Shown: positions 1-8,041, counted from the first letter of the stretch. The stretch: 64,000 bases of DNA from Saccharothrix sp. S26 (GCF_021390395.1 NZ_JAJUWT010000026.1:1-64000); one strand, 5' to 3'. Made by a program: numbers and translations. The notes: generated by a model from the sequence alone, not told the origin.

Positions 1-105
1 AGCGGTTGGGGAACACCCGGTCCCATTCCGAACCCGGTAGTTAAGCCTTCCAGCGCCGATGGTACTGCACTCGTGAGGGTGTGGGAGAGTAGGACGCCGC
101 CGAAC
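1..105 (+). rRNA. rrf: 5S ribosomal RNA, 3' part (5' end outside window)
   Basis: The sequence holds the universal 5S core: CCCATTCCGAACCCGG near 31-46, AGCGCCGATGGTACTGC near 52-68, and GGGAGAGTAGGACGCCGCC near 83-101. Roughly the first 15-20 nucleotides of the 5' strand of helix I lie before position 1. It is the last gene of an rrn operon and is followed within 10 nt by an intrinsic terminator. Confidence 0.95.
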
Positions 106-113
106 ATATTTTC

Positions 114-158
114 GCCTTCAGGGGCACCCGACATATCGGGTGCCCCTGAAGGCTTTTT
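114..158 (+). terminator. Rho-independent terminator of the rrn operon
   Basis: A 17-bp perfect stem (114-130 paired with 137-153) closes a 6-nt loop and runs into five Ts at 154-158. This is a textbook intrinsic terminator directly after 5S rRNA. Confidence 0.93.
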
Positions 159-292
159 CGCGTTCGACGCACGTTTCCACCCGACCGCGAACCGTCACTT
201 TCCGACGGCCGCCACGGCTGTTCGGGCGACGTCCACGGCGCGACCGGGTGACGCGCCATAGACGACCTTGATGCGTCCATAGCGTTGCCGGC

Positions 293-475
293 GTGAGCAG
301 CCGTGGTCGTGCGAGGGAGGCGTCGGTGCCGTGGCGCGTGCGCAGGCAGAACAGACGAAGAGGCAGGCACTCCCGAGCCCGCCCCCCGTCGTCGGAGACA
401 CCGATCTGGGCCTCGGTCGTCTTAGCCGTGGTCGTCTTCGTCTCCTTGATCTTGCTGTTGTTGACTTACGTCTAG
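293..475 (+). CDS. Possible small single-pass membrane protein
   Basis: A GTG-started 60-codon frame encodes a very basic N-terminal half (many Arg) and one strong C-terminal hydrophobic helix beginning WASVVLAVVVFVSLILLLL, a plausible tail-anchored shape. Its last 54 bases overlap, on the opposite strand, the 3' end of the MazG-like gene, whose tail there is an unusual Gln/Asp-rich run. One of the two frames is therefore probably a by-product of the other. The ribosome-binding site is weak. I cannot name a family. Confidence 0.25.
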   Translation: MSSRGRAREASVPWRVRRQNRRRGRHSRARPPSSETPIWASVVLAVVVFVSLILLLLTYV

Positions 476-817
476 CGGCTTCAGGTCACCGGTCGGGAAA
501 CGGCGCTCGTTGCGCTCGATCTTGGCGAACGCGGCCTCGATGAGGTCCACGTCCAGCTTGTCGGCCAACCGCACGAGGTAGTGCATGACGTCGGCCAGCT
601 CGTCCCGCACGTTCCACGCCAGCTCGGGGTCGTCCATCGCGTGCGCGGCCTGCTCGGGCGTGAGCCACTGGAACAGGTCGGTCAGCTCACCGACCTCCCC
701 GGACAACGCCATCACGAGGTTCTTCGGGGTGTGGTACTCGTCCCAATCCCGTGCCGCGGCGAACCGGCGCAACGCGTCTCGCAGGTGTACCAAGCTTCGT
801 TCCGACGGTGAGTTCAT
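422..817 (-). CDS. MazG-like nucleotide pyrophosphohydrolase
   Basis: The 131-residue all-alpha NTP pyrophosphohydrolase has the family's metal-binding pattern: an EVGELTDLFQW helix (ExxE) near residues 43-53 and DELADVMHYLVRLADKL (ExxxD type) near 71-87. The size fits the dCTPase/RS21-C6-like branch of the MazG superfamily, which hydrolyses non-canonical or excess (d)NTPs to the monophosphate plus PPi. I chose the ATG at 817 because the family starts just before the first helix; the frame stays open upstream but that part resembles nothing. The C-terminal 15 residues are Gln/Asp-rich and lie antisense to a hydrophobic small ORF. Substrate cannot be read from the sequence. Confidence 0.82.
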   Translation of the reverse strand: MNSPSERSLVHLRDALRRFAAARDWDEYHTPKNLVMALSGEVGELTDLFQWLTPEQAAHAMDDPELAWNVRDELADVMHYLVRLADKLDVDLIEAAFAKIERNERRFPTGDLKPLDVSQQQQDQGDEDDHG

Positions 818-912
818 GGCCGCACAGCTACCACATGCCACGTAGACGATCGAACATGCATCCGCGACGGTCAGCCATGTCCCTTCCACCACGATCTTGA
901 TTGCCTGGTGGC

Positions 913-1728
913 ATGACGATCCTGGTTCTCGGAGCCACCGGCAAGACCGGTCGCCGCGTCACCTCCGCCCTCGACGCCCTCGATGTCGACCACCGTCCCG
1001 CGTCCCGCCGCACGGACCTCCGCTTCGACTGGCACGACCAGTCCACCTGGGCTCCCGCCCTGAACGGTGCCACCGCCGTCTACCTCGTCCCGCCCGCGAT
1101 GAACCTCGACGACGCCGAGGTGGCCGCGTTCGTGCCGCGTGCCGTCGAGGCGGGTGTGCGGCGGTTCGTCCTGCTGTCGGCGCGCGGCATCGCGTCCGAC
1201 GACGGCCGTGAGCGCGCGGTGCGGGAGTCGGATGTGGACTGGACGATCCTGCGCCCGACGTGGTTCTCGCAGAACTTCAGCGAGGACTACTTCCTGCCGG
1301 AGATCCTGTCCGGCGAGGTCACCCTCCCGATCGACGGCGCCAGTGCCGGCGCTGACGGCGCACACCCGTTCATCGACGCGCAGGACATCGCCGACGTGGC
1401 GGTGGCGGCGCTGACCCAGGACGGCCACGCGGGCGTCGTGTACGAGCTCTCCGGCCCGGAAGCGGTGACGTTCGGCGAGGCGCTGGCACGCATCGGCGAC
1501 GTGTCGGGCCGCCCGATCCGCATCAACGACGTGCCCGCCGCCGACTACACCACGATGCTCGTGCGGGCCGGCATCGCGGAGCCCTACGCGCACGTGCTCA
1601 CCATGTCGTTGACCGCGATCCGCGCCGGCCACGACGCCGCGCTCTCCGACGGTGTGCCGACCGTGCTCGGCCACGACGGCCGGCTGTTCGACGACTACAC
1701 CAAGCAAGCCGCCCGCGCCTGGGCCTGA
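913..1728 (+). CDS. NmrA-type NAD(P)-binding reductase (atypical SDR)
   Basis: This 271-residue protein opens with a Rossmann dinucleotide motif, LVLGATGKTGRRV (GxxGxxG), in the first 16 residues. It continues as a single NmrA/ergot-alkaloid-synthesis-like domain: RFVLLSARG strand, DVDWTILRPTWFSQN segment, and a Leu/Ala-rich C-terminal lid. Members act as redox sensors or NADPH-dependent oxidoreductases; the catalytic Tyr-Lys pair of classical SDRs is not evident, so the reaction is unknown. The ATG at 913 was chosen because the Rossmann strand starts immediately after it; an in-frame TTG at 901 is the alternative. It stands alone between divergent and convergent neighbours, ending 4 nt before the methyltransferase stop. 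Confidence 0.8.
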   Translation: MTILVLGATGKTGRRVTSALDALDVDHRPASRRTDLRFDWHDQSTWAPALNGATAVYLVPPAMNLDDAEVAAFVPRAVEAGVRRFVLLSARGIASDDGRERAVRESDVDWTILRPTWFSQNFSEDYFLPEILSGEVTLPIDGASAGADGAHPFIDAQDIADVAVAALTQDGHAGVVYELSGPEAVTFGEALARIGDVSGRPIRINDVPAADYTTMLVRAGIAEPYAHVLTMSLTAIRAGHDAALSDGVPTVLGHDGRLFDDYTKQAARAWA

Positions 1729-1732
1729 ACCC

Positions 1733-2359
1733 CTATGCCTGCGCCAGCACGAGCAGGTGCTCCTCGTCGGGCTGGCCCTCCCGGTCGGGGGAGAAGGCGG
1801 TGCTGCGGGTGTCCAGCACCGTCAGGCCGGCCTGTTCGACCCGGTTGATCAGGTCGGGCGTGGCGAAGCTGGTCAGCCGCACGGTGTGGCCGAGGAACGG
1901 CACGACCAGGTCCTCCACGTCCATCGGCACGGTGACCAGCGCCAGCACCCCGCCCGGCGTCAACCAACGGGCGATCTTGGCCAGCACGGCGACGACCTCG
2001 TCCCGGGTCATCTGCAGGAACGGGAAGAACGCGCACACCGCGTCCCAACTCGCGTCCTGCGACTCCCACTCGCGGATGTCGGCGTGCACGAACCGGGCCC
2101 GCGGCACCTGCCCGCGGGCGATCTCGACCATGGCGGCCGACACGTCGACCCCGAGCACGTCGTGCCCGGCCGCCGCGAGGTCCTCCGCCACCGGCCTGCC
2201 CGTGCCGCTGCCGATGTCGAGGATCTTGGCGTGCGGCGGCACGCGGTCGAGCACCAGCCGCACGCCCTCGTCCACGGCCGGTGGCCGGCCGAACGCCTCC
2301 TCGTAGTCCTGCCCGACGGCGTCGAACAGCTCAGCGGCGGTGACGGGCTGGTGGTCCAC
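1733..2359 (-). CDS. Class I SAM-dependent methyltransferase
   Basis: The 208-residue protein carries SAM motif I as ILDIGSGTGRPVAEDL (about residues 43-58) and the acidic motif II strand VLGVDVSAAMVEIAR, followed by a motif resembling the post-II Asp-Ile pair. It belongs to the small-molecule methyltransferase fold; the acceptor is unknown. It starts with GTG 2 nt after the stop of the XRE/ImmA gene, and that stop sits inside its ribosome-binding site (GGAGGTAA), so the two are translationally coupled. It is the last gene of a three-gene operon reading unknown protein, XRE-ImmA, methyltransferase. Confidence 0.82.
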   Translation of the reverse strand: MDHQPVTAAELFDAVGQDYEEAFGRPPAVDEGVRLVLDRVPPHAKILDIGSGTGRPVAEDLAAAGHDVLGVDVSAAMVEIARGQVPRARFVHADIREWESQDASWDAVCAFFPFLQMTRDEVVAVLAKIARWLTPGGVLALVTVPMDVEDLVVPFLGHTVRLTSFATPDLINRVEQAGLTVLDTRSTAFSPDREGQPDEEHLLVLAQA

Positions 2360-2361
2360 GG

Positions 2362-3411
2362 TTACCTCCGGACGAGGGTCAGGTTCGGTCGGGCGGGCGG
2401 CCCGGGATCACCGCCACCAGGCGGGCCGGGCTCACCGCCGGGCACGGCGGTGAGCACCAACCCGAACACCAGCCCGTTCAGCTCCTCCACGTCCAGCAGG
2501 AGCTCCCGGGCGATGTCGTGCGGCGTGGTGCCCTGCGCACGCAGGGCGCGGAAGACCTTGGTGAGCAACTGGGACGTCTCCCGGCGGGCCAAGCCGTCCT
2601 CACCCGCGGCACGACGGGCCAACTGGGCGCACACGGTCGCGTGCTGCGTGCGGCTGAGCAGCCCCAGGTCGCGCAAGCGGTGCGCCAACCGCGCCGGCGA
2701 GACGTGCCACGTGGCGCTGTGCGCGACCACGTGCTCGGTGAGCGGACCTCGCGGCACACCGGCCAGCAGTCCCGCGCGCGGCAGCAGGAACGCCGTCGCG
2801 AACGCGTGCGGGTCGGCCACGCCGGTCAGCCGCCCCAGCTCGCGGGCCGCGTCGAAGCGGGCCTGGTCGGGTGACGCGGTCGGGTCGAGGAAGACGTACG
2901 GCGTGCCGGCGTGGCGGCACGAGAACGGGCCCGCGCCCGCGCAGTCCGGCGGCAGCGAGAAGACCCGGACGCCGTGCGCCTCCAGCAGGTGGACCAGGTT
3001 CGGCGCGGGCCGGTGCGGGATGCCCCAGCGGGCGCGCACCACCTCCGCCGCGGTCTCCGGGTCGTCGTGCTCCCACGTCGGCACGTCCGGCTCCGGGAAG
3101 GTGAACGCGCTGGTCAGCCAGCCGTCGAAACCGATGGCCAACCGGGCCGCCCCGACCGCGGCGTCACGCTGCCGGCGGGCCGCCTGCCGGGTGAACGCCA
3201 CCTCGACCTCGGGGACGTCGTCGGCTTCGAGGAAGCCCGGCGGGAAGCCCAGGGCCTCGGTGAGCCTGGCGGTGGTGGCCGGACCCGGTCGGCGGCGGCC
3301 GTGCTCGTAGTCGCCGATGCTCGCCGGGCTCGTGCCCGCCTTGCGCGCCAGCTCCACCGCGGTGAGGCCGCGACGGGTCCGGGCGAGGACGAGGCGGGAA
3401 GGCGTGAGCAT
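2362..3411 (-). CDS. XRE regulator fused to a degenerate ImmA/IrrE-type domain
   Basis: Residues about 1-60 form a Cro/C1 helix-turn-helix (LVLARTRRGLTAVELARKAG then SIGDYEHGRR). The remaining 290 residues match the layout of HTH proteins with a C-terminal ImmA/IrrE metallopeptidase-like domain. The expected HEXXH zinc site, normally in a context like AHELGH, reads AARELGRL: both histidines are arginine. The second motif's usual acidic residue before FLLP is also missing. I infer a regulatory domain without peptidase activity. ATG at 3411 is preferred because the HTH begins there; upstream in-frame sequence is low-complexity Arg/Gly. It lies 23 nt after the unknown upstream gene and is coupled to the methyltransferase. 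Confidence 0.83.
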   Translation of the reverse strand: MLTPSRLVLARTRRGLTAVELARKAGTSPASIGDYEHGRRRPGPATTARLTEALGFPPGFLEADDVPEVEVAFTRQAARRQRDAAVGAARLAIGFDGWLTSAFTFPEPDVPTWEHDDPETAAEVVRARWGIPHRPAPNLVHLLEAHGVRVFSLPPDCAGAGPFSCRHAGTPYVFLDPTASPDQARFDAARELGRLTGVADPHAFATAFLLPRAGLLAGVPRGPLTEHVVAHSATWHVSPARLAHRLRDLGLLSRTQHATVCAQLARRAAGEDGLARRETSQLLTKVFRALRAQGTTPHDIARELLLDVEELNGLVFGLVLTAVPGGEPGPPGGGDPGPPARPNLTLVRR

Positions 3412-3434
3412 GATCGCGCCATTCTCGCACCCGC

Positions 3435-4067
3435 CTACCGGCGTGGCGTGACGGTGACGTCGACGTCCTCCGGGCCGTGCTCGCGCGGGGCCGGCAGAGG
3501 TCCGAACACCAGCGGCGGCAGCGTGATCCGGTGCGCCCACCGGTCCACCACCTGGCCCTGCGGTGTGGGCTCCGGCTGCGCGACCTCACGCAGCACGACC
3601 AGCCGTTCGCCTTCTTGTCGCGGGTAGGTGACCAGGAACCACAGCTTCCACTCGTGCGCGTGCAGCGAGTCGAAGAGGGTGAACTGGTCGCGGTCGTTGC
3701 CTCGCATCATCGCCGCGATGGCCGGGCCCTTGGCGTAGTCGCTGCGCAGCGGAGCGCCAGGCGTGCCGGTGTGGCGGTTGCCCTGCAACGTGCCCAGCAC
3801 GACGGGTCTGGTGGGGTGCTGGACGAGGCCCGCGTTCCACTTGTCGACCCGGGTCCAGCCCTCGGCGACGAGGACCTCGCGGAGCCTGCCGACCCGGTGG
3901 ATCCAGTCCAGCAGCCCGGCCCCGTTGGTCGGCCCGAGCGGCGGCGCGGAGGCCCGCGCGTCCACCCCGGCCCAGATCGCCTCGTCCAGGTGGTCGACGC
4001 GCAGGCCCAGCTCGGCCAGCTGCGCGTGGTGCTCGGCGGTCAGCTCGGTGGCGTTCGACATCCTCAT
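3435..4067 (-). CDS. Conserved-looking protein of unknown function, first gene of an XRE/ImmA operon
   Basis: The soluble protein of about 210 residues has no signal peptide or membrane segment. It shows a globular composition with aromatic-rich strands (HAHEWKLWFLVTYPR; DRWAHRITLPPLVFGP), and I do not recognise a domain. It is first in a tight operon with the XRE/ImmA-like regulator and a methyltransferase (gaps of 23 and 2 nt), so a role linked to whatever that regulator senses is an inference from context only. Start choice is uncertain: ATGs at 4067 and 4061 are both possible, and a GTG lies upstream. It is divergent from the RsbQ-like gene, leaving about 67 bases for both promoters. Confidence 0.7.
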   Translation of the reverse strand: MRMSNATELTAEHHAQLAELGLRVDHLDEAIWAGVDARASAPPLGPTNGAGLLDWIHRVGRLREVLVAEGWTRVDKWNAGLVQHPTRPVVLGTLQGNRHTGTPGAPLRSDYAKGPAIAAMMRGNDRDQFTLFDSLHAHEWKLWFLVTYPRQEGERLVVLREVAQPEPTPQGQVVDRWAHRITLPPLVFGPLPAPREHGPEDVDVTVTPRR

Positions 4068-4134
4068 GCCCGGCACGGTAGCCGTGACCACCGACAATCC
4101 CGCTCATCCGACGAGGCCGGGCAGAAGTGACACG

Positions 4135-4947
4135 ATGGTGGACGTGGATGTGCGGACCAGGAACAACGTGGTCGTGACCGGGAACCCCGACGGGCCGGTC
4201 GTGATGCTCGCGCACGGCTTCGGGTGCGACCAGGCGATGTGGCGGCTGGTCGTGCCGGTGCTCGAGCCGACGTGCCGGGTCGTGCTGTTCGACTACGTGG
4301 GCGCGGGCCGGTCCGACCTGTCCGCGTGGACCGAGCAGCGTTATTCGACGCTCGACGGGTACACGCGGGACGTGCTGGAGATCTGCGACGAGCTGGACCT
4401 GCGCGACGTGGTGTTCGTGGGCCACTCCGTCTCGGCCATGGTCGGGGTGCTGGCCGTCGCCGCGCGTCCGGCCGTGTTCGCCAAATTGGTGCTGGTCACG
4501 CCGTCGCCGCGCTACCTCGACGACGGCGACTACCGGGGTGGGTTCAGCGCCGCCGACATCGACGAGCTGCTGGACTCGCTGGAGAGCAACTACCTGGGCT
4601 GGTCGGCGCAGATGGCGCCGGTGATCATGGGCAACCCCGACCGGCCGGAGCTGGGCGCGGAGCTGACCAACAGCTTCTGCCGCACGGACCCCGAGGTGGC
4701 GCGCGTGTTCGCTCGCACGACGTTCCTGTCCGACAACCGGGCGGACCTGGAGAAGGTGTCCGTGCCGGCGCTGGTGCTGGAGTGCCGGCACGACGCGATC
4801 GCGCCGCCCGAGGTCGGCGCGTACGTCCACGCCCGCATCCCCGGCAGCACGCGCGTCACGCTCGACGCCACGGGCCACTGCCCGCAGCTCAGCGCGCCGG
4901 ACCAGACCGCCGCCGCGATTGCCCGGTTCGTGACGGGCGCACCGTGA
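4135..4947 (+). CDS. rsbQ: RsbQ-like alpha/beta hydrolase
   Basis: The 270-residue alpha/beta hydrolase resembles Bacillus RsbQ closely along its length: HGFGCDQAMWR (residues 27-37), VVLFDYVGAGRSDLSA, the nucleophile elbow VGHSVSAM with Ser98, the acid in CRHDAIAP and the base in ATGHCPQLS. RsbQ is the obligate partner of the PAS-PP2C phosphatase RsbP in energy-stress signalling and is thought to hydrolyse a small hydrophobic cofactor for the PAS domain. The next gene is exactly such a PAS-PP2C protein, overlapping by 4 nt (GTGA), which strongly supports the assignment. ATG 4135 matches the family N-terminus. Confidence 0.9.
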   Translation: MVDVDVRTRNNVVVTGNPDGPVVMLAHGFGCDQAMWRLVVPVLEPTCRVVLFDYVGAGRSDLSAWTEQRYSTLDGYTRDVLEICDELDLRDVVFVGHSVSAMVGVLAVAARPAVFAKLVLVTPSPRYLDDGDYRGGFSAADIDELLDSLESNYLGWSAQMAPVIMGNPDRPELGAELTNSFCRTDPEVARVFARTTFLSDNRADLEKVSVPALVLECRHDAIAPPEVGAYVHARIPGSTRVTLDATGHCPQLSAPDQTAAAIARFVTGAP

Positions 4948-6119
4948 AGGTTCACCGCGAGGAGTTCTCGTCGTTGCTCGAGGACAGCGCCGAGGACCTC
5001 TACGAGAACGCGCCGTGCGGCTACCTGTCCACCACGCTGGACGGGCGGATCGCCAAGGTGAACGCGACGCTGCTGCGGTGGCTGGGGTACGAGCGCGAGC
5101 AGGTGGTGGGCCGGCTGCGGTTCGCGGACCTGCTCAGCGTCGGCGGCAAGCTGTACCACGAGACGCACTTCGCGCCGTTGCTGCGGATGCAGGGCGAGAT
5201 TGGCGGGGTGGCGCTGGAGATGGTCGCGGTCGACGGCCGGCGCCTGCCGGTGCTGGTGAACTCCGCGGTGAAGACCAACGGTGACGGCGAGCCGCTGCTG
5301 ATCCGCACCACCGTGTTCGACGCGCACGACCGCCGTGCCTACGAGCAGGAGCTGTTGCGCTCCCGGCGGGAGGCGGAACGGGAGCGCGACGAGATCCGGC
5401 GGCTCGCCACCACGTTGCAGCGCACCCTGCTGCCGCCCGTGCTGCCCGCCGTGCCGGGCCTGGAGACCGCGACGCACTACCACCACGCCTCGCCGTTCGA
5501 GGTGGGCGGCGACTTCTACGACCTGTTCCCGCTCGCGGACGGCCGGTGGGGGTTGTTCCTCGGCGACGTGTGCGGCAAGGGCCCGGGTGCGGCGGCCGTG
5601 ACGTCCCTGACCCGGTACACGCTGCGTTCGGCGGCCGTGTACGACCCCGACCCGGTCGCCGTGCTGACCAACCTCAACACCGTGCTCAACCAGGAGCCGG
5701 ACACGGGGTTCTGCACGGTCGTGTTCGGGGTGCTGACCGTCGAACCGGGCCACTGCACGCTCGCCCTGGCCGCCGGCGGCCACCCGCCCGGCCTGCTGCT
5801 GCGCGCGGACGGCGACACGTCGTACGTGACGATCCCCGGCGGCCAGCTGATCGGGATCCTGCCGGACGCCCGCGTGACCACGACGACCGTCCACCTCGGT
5901 CCCGGCGACACGTTCGCGCTCTACACCGACGGCCTGATCGAGGCCCGGACCGGCGGCGACACCCGGTACAGCGAGGAGGACCTGCTGGACTTCGCCGCCA
6001 CCCTGCCCCCGACCTCCGCCGCGGGCGTCGTGGAGGCGTTCGTCGGCCTGCTGGAACGCCTGGGCGACGGCGTCGAGGACGACACGGCGGTGCTGGCGAT
6101 CGGCGTCCCGGCTCGTTAG
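4944..6119 (+). CDS. rsbP: RsbP-like PAS domain PP2C phosphatase (SpoIIE type)
   Basis: The 391-residue protein has three parts: a PAS domain (about 15-130, with ENAPCGYLSTTLDGRIAKVN), a coiled-coil linker rich in Glu/Arg (about 135-160), and a SpoIIE/RsbU-type PP2C domain (about 165-390). The PP2C metal-binding signatures are GGDFYDLF, GDVCGKGPGAAA, ALAAGGHPPG, LYTDGLIEA and the terminal DDTAVLAI. Such enzymes dephosphorylate an anti-sigma antagonist to release a stress sigma factor. The GTG start overlaps the RsbQ stop (GTGA), so the two are co-translated. No sigma or anti-sigma gene is adjacent, so its target lies elsewhere. Confidence 0.9.
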   Translation: MKVHREEFSSLLEDSAEDLYENAPCGYLSTTLDGRIAKVNATLLRWLGYEREQVVGRLRFADLLSVGGKLYHETHFAPLLRMQGEIGGVALEMVAVDGRRLPVLVNSAVKTNGDGEPLLIRTTVFDAHDRRAYEQELLRSRREAERERDEIRRLATTLQRTLLPPVLPAVPGLETATHYHHASPFEVGGDFYDLFPLADGRWGLFLGDVCGKGPGAAAVTSLTRYTLRSAAVYDPDPVAVLTNLNTVLNQEPDTGFCTVVFGVLTVEPGHCTLALAAGGHPPGLLLRADGDTSYVTIPGGQLIGILPDARVTTTTVHLGPGDTFALYTDGLIEARTGGDTRYSEEDLLDFAATLPPTSAAGVVEAFVGLLERLGDGVEDDTAVLAIGVPAR

Positions 6120-6163
6120 GACCGCTCGTCGGGACCGCTCGTCAGGACCGCTCGTCAGGATCG
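6119..6163. repeat. 13-bp tandem repeat, about 3.4 copies
   Basis: Three head-to-tail copies of GGACCGCTCGTC(G/A) occupy 6119-6157, with a partial fourth to about 6163. The array joins the rsbP stop codon to the stop codon of the convergent membrane-protein gene. Confidence 0.85.
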
Positions 6164-6688
6164 CGGGCGGTCCGGCAGGGCGAGCAGCCGTCGGCCCGTG
6201 ACCAGGGCGATGCTGGTCAGCACGAACGGGGTGGCCATCAGCAGCATGAGCGTCCACACGCCGGGCCAGGAGATGGTGCGGGCGTTCGAGCCGAGCGGCG
6301 CCAACGACGCCCCGAGCGAGAGGCCGCTGAAGGCCAACACGGTCAGCAGCAGCGAGGCCGCCCACGCCACGACGATCCCCGAGCGCAGCTTGCCGACCTC
6401 GTGGAGGTCGAGGTGCTCGGCGGACACGTGGCGCCGGGCGGCGAGGAGGAAGGCGCCGGTCAGGACCGCCATGACCACGCTCGTGCCGGTCAGCGCCCAG
6501 CTGAAGAAGCCGAGCGCCGGGTACACGGGCGGCAGGTGGCCGCCGAACAGGACGAGCAGCGGGACCAGCACCGGGCAGGCGGTGAGCAGCAGCACGGCGA
6601 CCCGCCCGCAGCTCGTGCGGATCCGGTGCGCGTGCGGCGCCGGCACCCACACGTACCGGGGCGGCAGCGGTGGTGGCGGGTAGCTCAC
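6155..6688 (-). CDS. Four-helix membrane protein of unknown function
   Basis: The 177-residue protein has a Pro-rich cytoplasmic start, the short motif RYVWVPA, then four hydrophobic segments (around residues 28-50, 60-82, 100-125 and 145-165). The GTG start at 6688 is preferred because a clear GAGGAG lies 7 nt upstream; an ATG 16 codons earlier has none. The protein at 18075-18578 has the same plan (RYMWIPA followed by four helices), so the two look like distant paralogues, one of them inside an ESX-accessory operon. Function unknown. It is convergent with rsbP across a tandem repeat. Confidence 0.72.
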   Translation of the reverse strand: MSYPPPPLPPRYVWVPAPHAHRIRTSCGRVAVLLLTACPVLVPLLVLFGGHLPPVYPALGFFSWALTGTSVVMAVLTGAFLLAARRHVSAEHLDLHEVGKLRSGIVVAWAASLLLTVLAFSGLSLGASLAPLGSNARTISWPGVWTLMLLMATPFVLTSIALVTGRRLLALPDRPRS

Positions 6689-6772
6689 GGTTGTACTCCT
6701 CGCAACGGGCCCCAGGTTCTCGCGGAGCGTAGTCAACCAGGCTCTCCGCGTAGTGGCCGGTGAGGCGCGCCG

Positions 6773-7138
6773 CTAGGGCTCCCAGACCTGGATCGCGCGA
6801 ACCACGAACGGGGCGTCCGGGACGTACGTGCCCTTGCCCGGGTAGGTGGTGAACTCCGACTCGGTCGAGCAGGTCTCCCGCTGGTACACCGACGTGTCCC
6901 TGGTCAGGTTGTTCACGAAGGACCGGGCCACGAAGCCGTTCGGCAGCGGGATGCACTCGCGCGGGTTCGCGGACTCCAGGTCCAGCCGATGGGAGTCACC
7001 GGTGTACTTGGTCCCCGACCACACGCAGAACTCGCCGCGGTCGCAGGACGGGTCGGGTTGGTGCGCCACCGCCGTGCCGCTCGACGCCAGGGCGCCGGCG
7101 GTGAGGGCCAGCGCGGTCACGAGGCCGCTGGTCGTCAC
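6773..7138 (-). CDS. Secreted peptidase inhibitor family I36-like protein
   Basis: The 121-residue exported protein has a classic signal peptide (SGLVTALALTAGALASSGTAVA, first ~25 residues). The mature part contains the crystallin-like signature of the I36/SMI family: CDRGEFCVWSGTKYTG, a second pattern ending RETCSTESEFT, four cysteines, and a closing AIQVWEP strand. The Streptomyces SMI metalloprotease inhibitor defined this family. GTG 7138 is chosen because GGAGG lies 8 nt upstream and the signal peptide then starts correctly. Inhibitory activity is inferred from family only. Confidence 0.78.
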   Translation of the reverse strand: MTTSGLVTALALTAGALASSGTAVAHQPDPSCDRGEFCVWSGTKYTGDSHRLDLESANPRECIPLPNGFVARSFVNNLTRDTSVYQRETCSTESEFTTYPGKGTYVPDAPFVVRAIQVWEP

Positions 7139-7204
7139 TCGGATCACCTCCACCGCCCCAGGGTGCTGCGGTCGGCGGCGGTGCGGGGTCGTGGCGGCCG
7201 CCGT

Positions 7205-8041
7205 TCACCTGATTGTGTGGGCGGTTCGGGGTTTCGGCGCGGCGAGGCGGGCGGCGAGGCGGAGGGCGTCGTGCGGCGCGACCGCGTCGGTGTCGTTGTC
7301 GAAGTAGACGTACACGTCGTGGTCGGCGGACCACGCGCGGATCTTGGCCGACCACTCGTCCAGCTCGTCGTCGGTGTAGCTGCCGACGTAGAGGGCCTGG
7401 TTGCCGTGCAGCCGCACGTAGGCGAAGTCCGCCGTGACGTCTTCGAGGTACGGGAACCGGCCGGCGGAGTGGGAGACGACCAGCGCGATGCCGTGCGCCC
7501 GGAGCAGGTCGTGGAACTCCGGGACCAGGAACGTCGGGTGCCGGACCTCCAGCGCGTGCCGCAGGGGGCGGTCGGCGTCGGTGGTGGTCCAGGCGCGATC
7601 GGGCGACAGCCGCTCGTCGTGCCGTTCGGCGAGCTCGGCCGCGGCGGTCGTGGAGCGGGGGAGCAGGTCGAAGAACGTGGTCAGGCGCTCGGGGTCGAAG
7701 GCCGTCGTCGGGGGCAGCTGCCACAGCACCGGCCCGAGCTTGGGGCCGAGGGCGAGCACGCCGGAGGCGAAGAAGTTGGCCAACGGGATCTCGACGTCCC
7801 GCAACTGCTTGAGGTGCGTGATGAACCGGCCGCCCTTGACCGCGAACAGGAAGTCCTCCGGCGTCTGCTCGGCCCACGTCCGGTAGCTGGACGGGCGTTG
7901 CAGGGAGTAGAACGAGCCGTTCAGCTCCACCGAGGTGAGCAGCCCGGAGATGTGCTCCAGCTCCCGCCGCTGCACCAGGCCCTTCGGGTAGAACGCCCCG
8001 CGCCACGTCGGGTACACCCACCCCGACGTCCCGATCCGCAC
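7205..8041 (-). CDS. DUF72 family TIM-barrel protein (copy 1)
   Basis: The 278-residue DUF72 (YecE-like) protein has the signature start RIGTSGWVYPTWRGAFYP, the conserved VELNGSFYSL, FLFAVKGGRFITH and LGPVLWQLPPT blocks, and the terminal strand DVYVYFDND. DUF72 proteins form TIM barrels of undetermined activity. GTG 8041 is taken as start because GGAGG stands about 11 nt upstream and the family motif follows within three residues; the GTG at 8053 overlaps that site. A second DUF72 gene lies 1.5 kb away (9571-10317), the two flanking a nuclease-like gene and an N-acetyltransferase. This copy has an insertion (TTAAAELAERHDERLS region) absent from copy 2. Confidence 0.88.
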   Translation of the reverse strand: MRIGTSGWVYPTWRGAFYPKGLVQRRELEHISGLLTSVELNGSFYSLQRPSSYRTWAEQTPEDFLFAVKGGRFITHLKQLRDVEIPLANFFASGVLALGPKLGPVLWQLPPTTAFDPERLTTFFDLLPRSTTAAAELAERHDERLSPDRAWTTTDADRPLRHALEVRHPTFLVPEFHDLLRAHGIALVVSHSAGRFPYLEDVTADFAYVRLHGNQALYVGSYTDDELDEWSAKIRAWSADHDVYVYFDNDTDAVAPHDALRLAARLAAPKPRTAHTIR

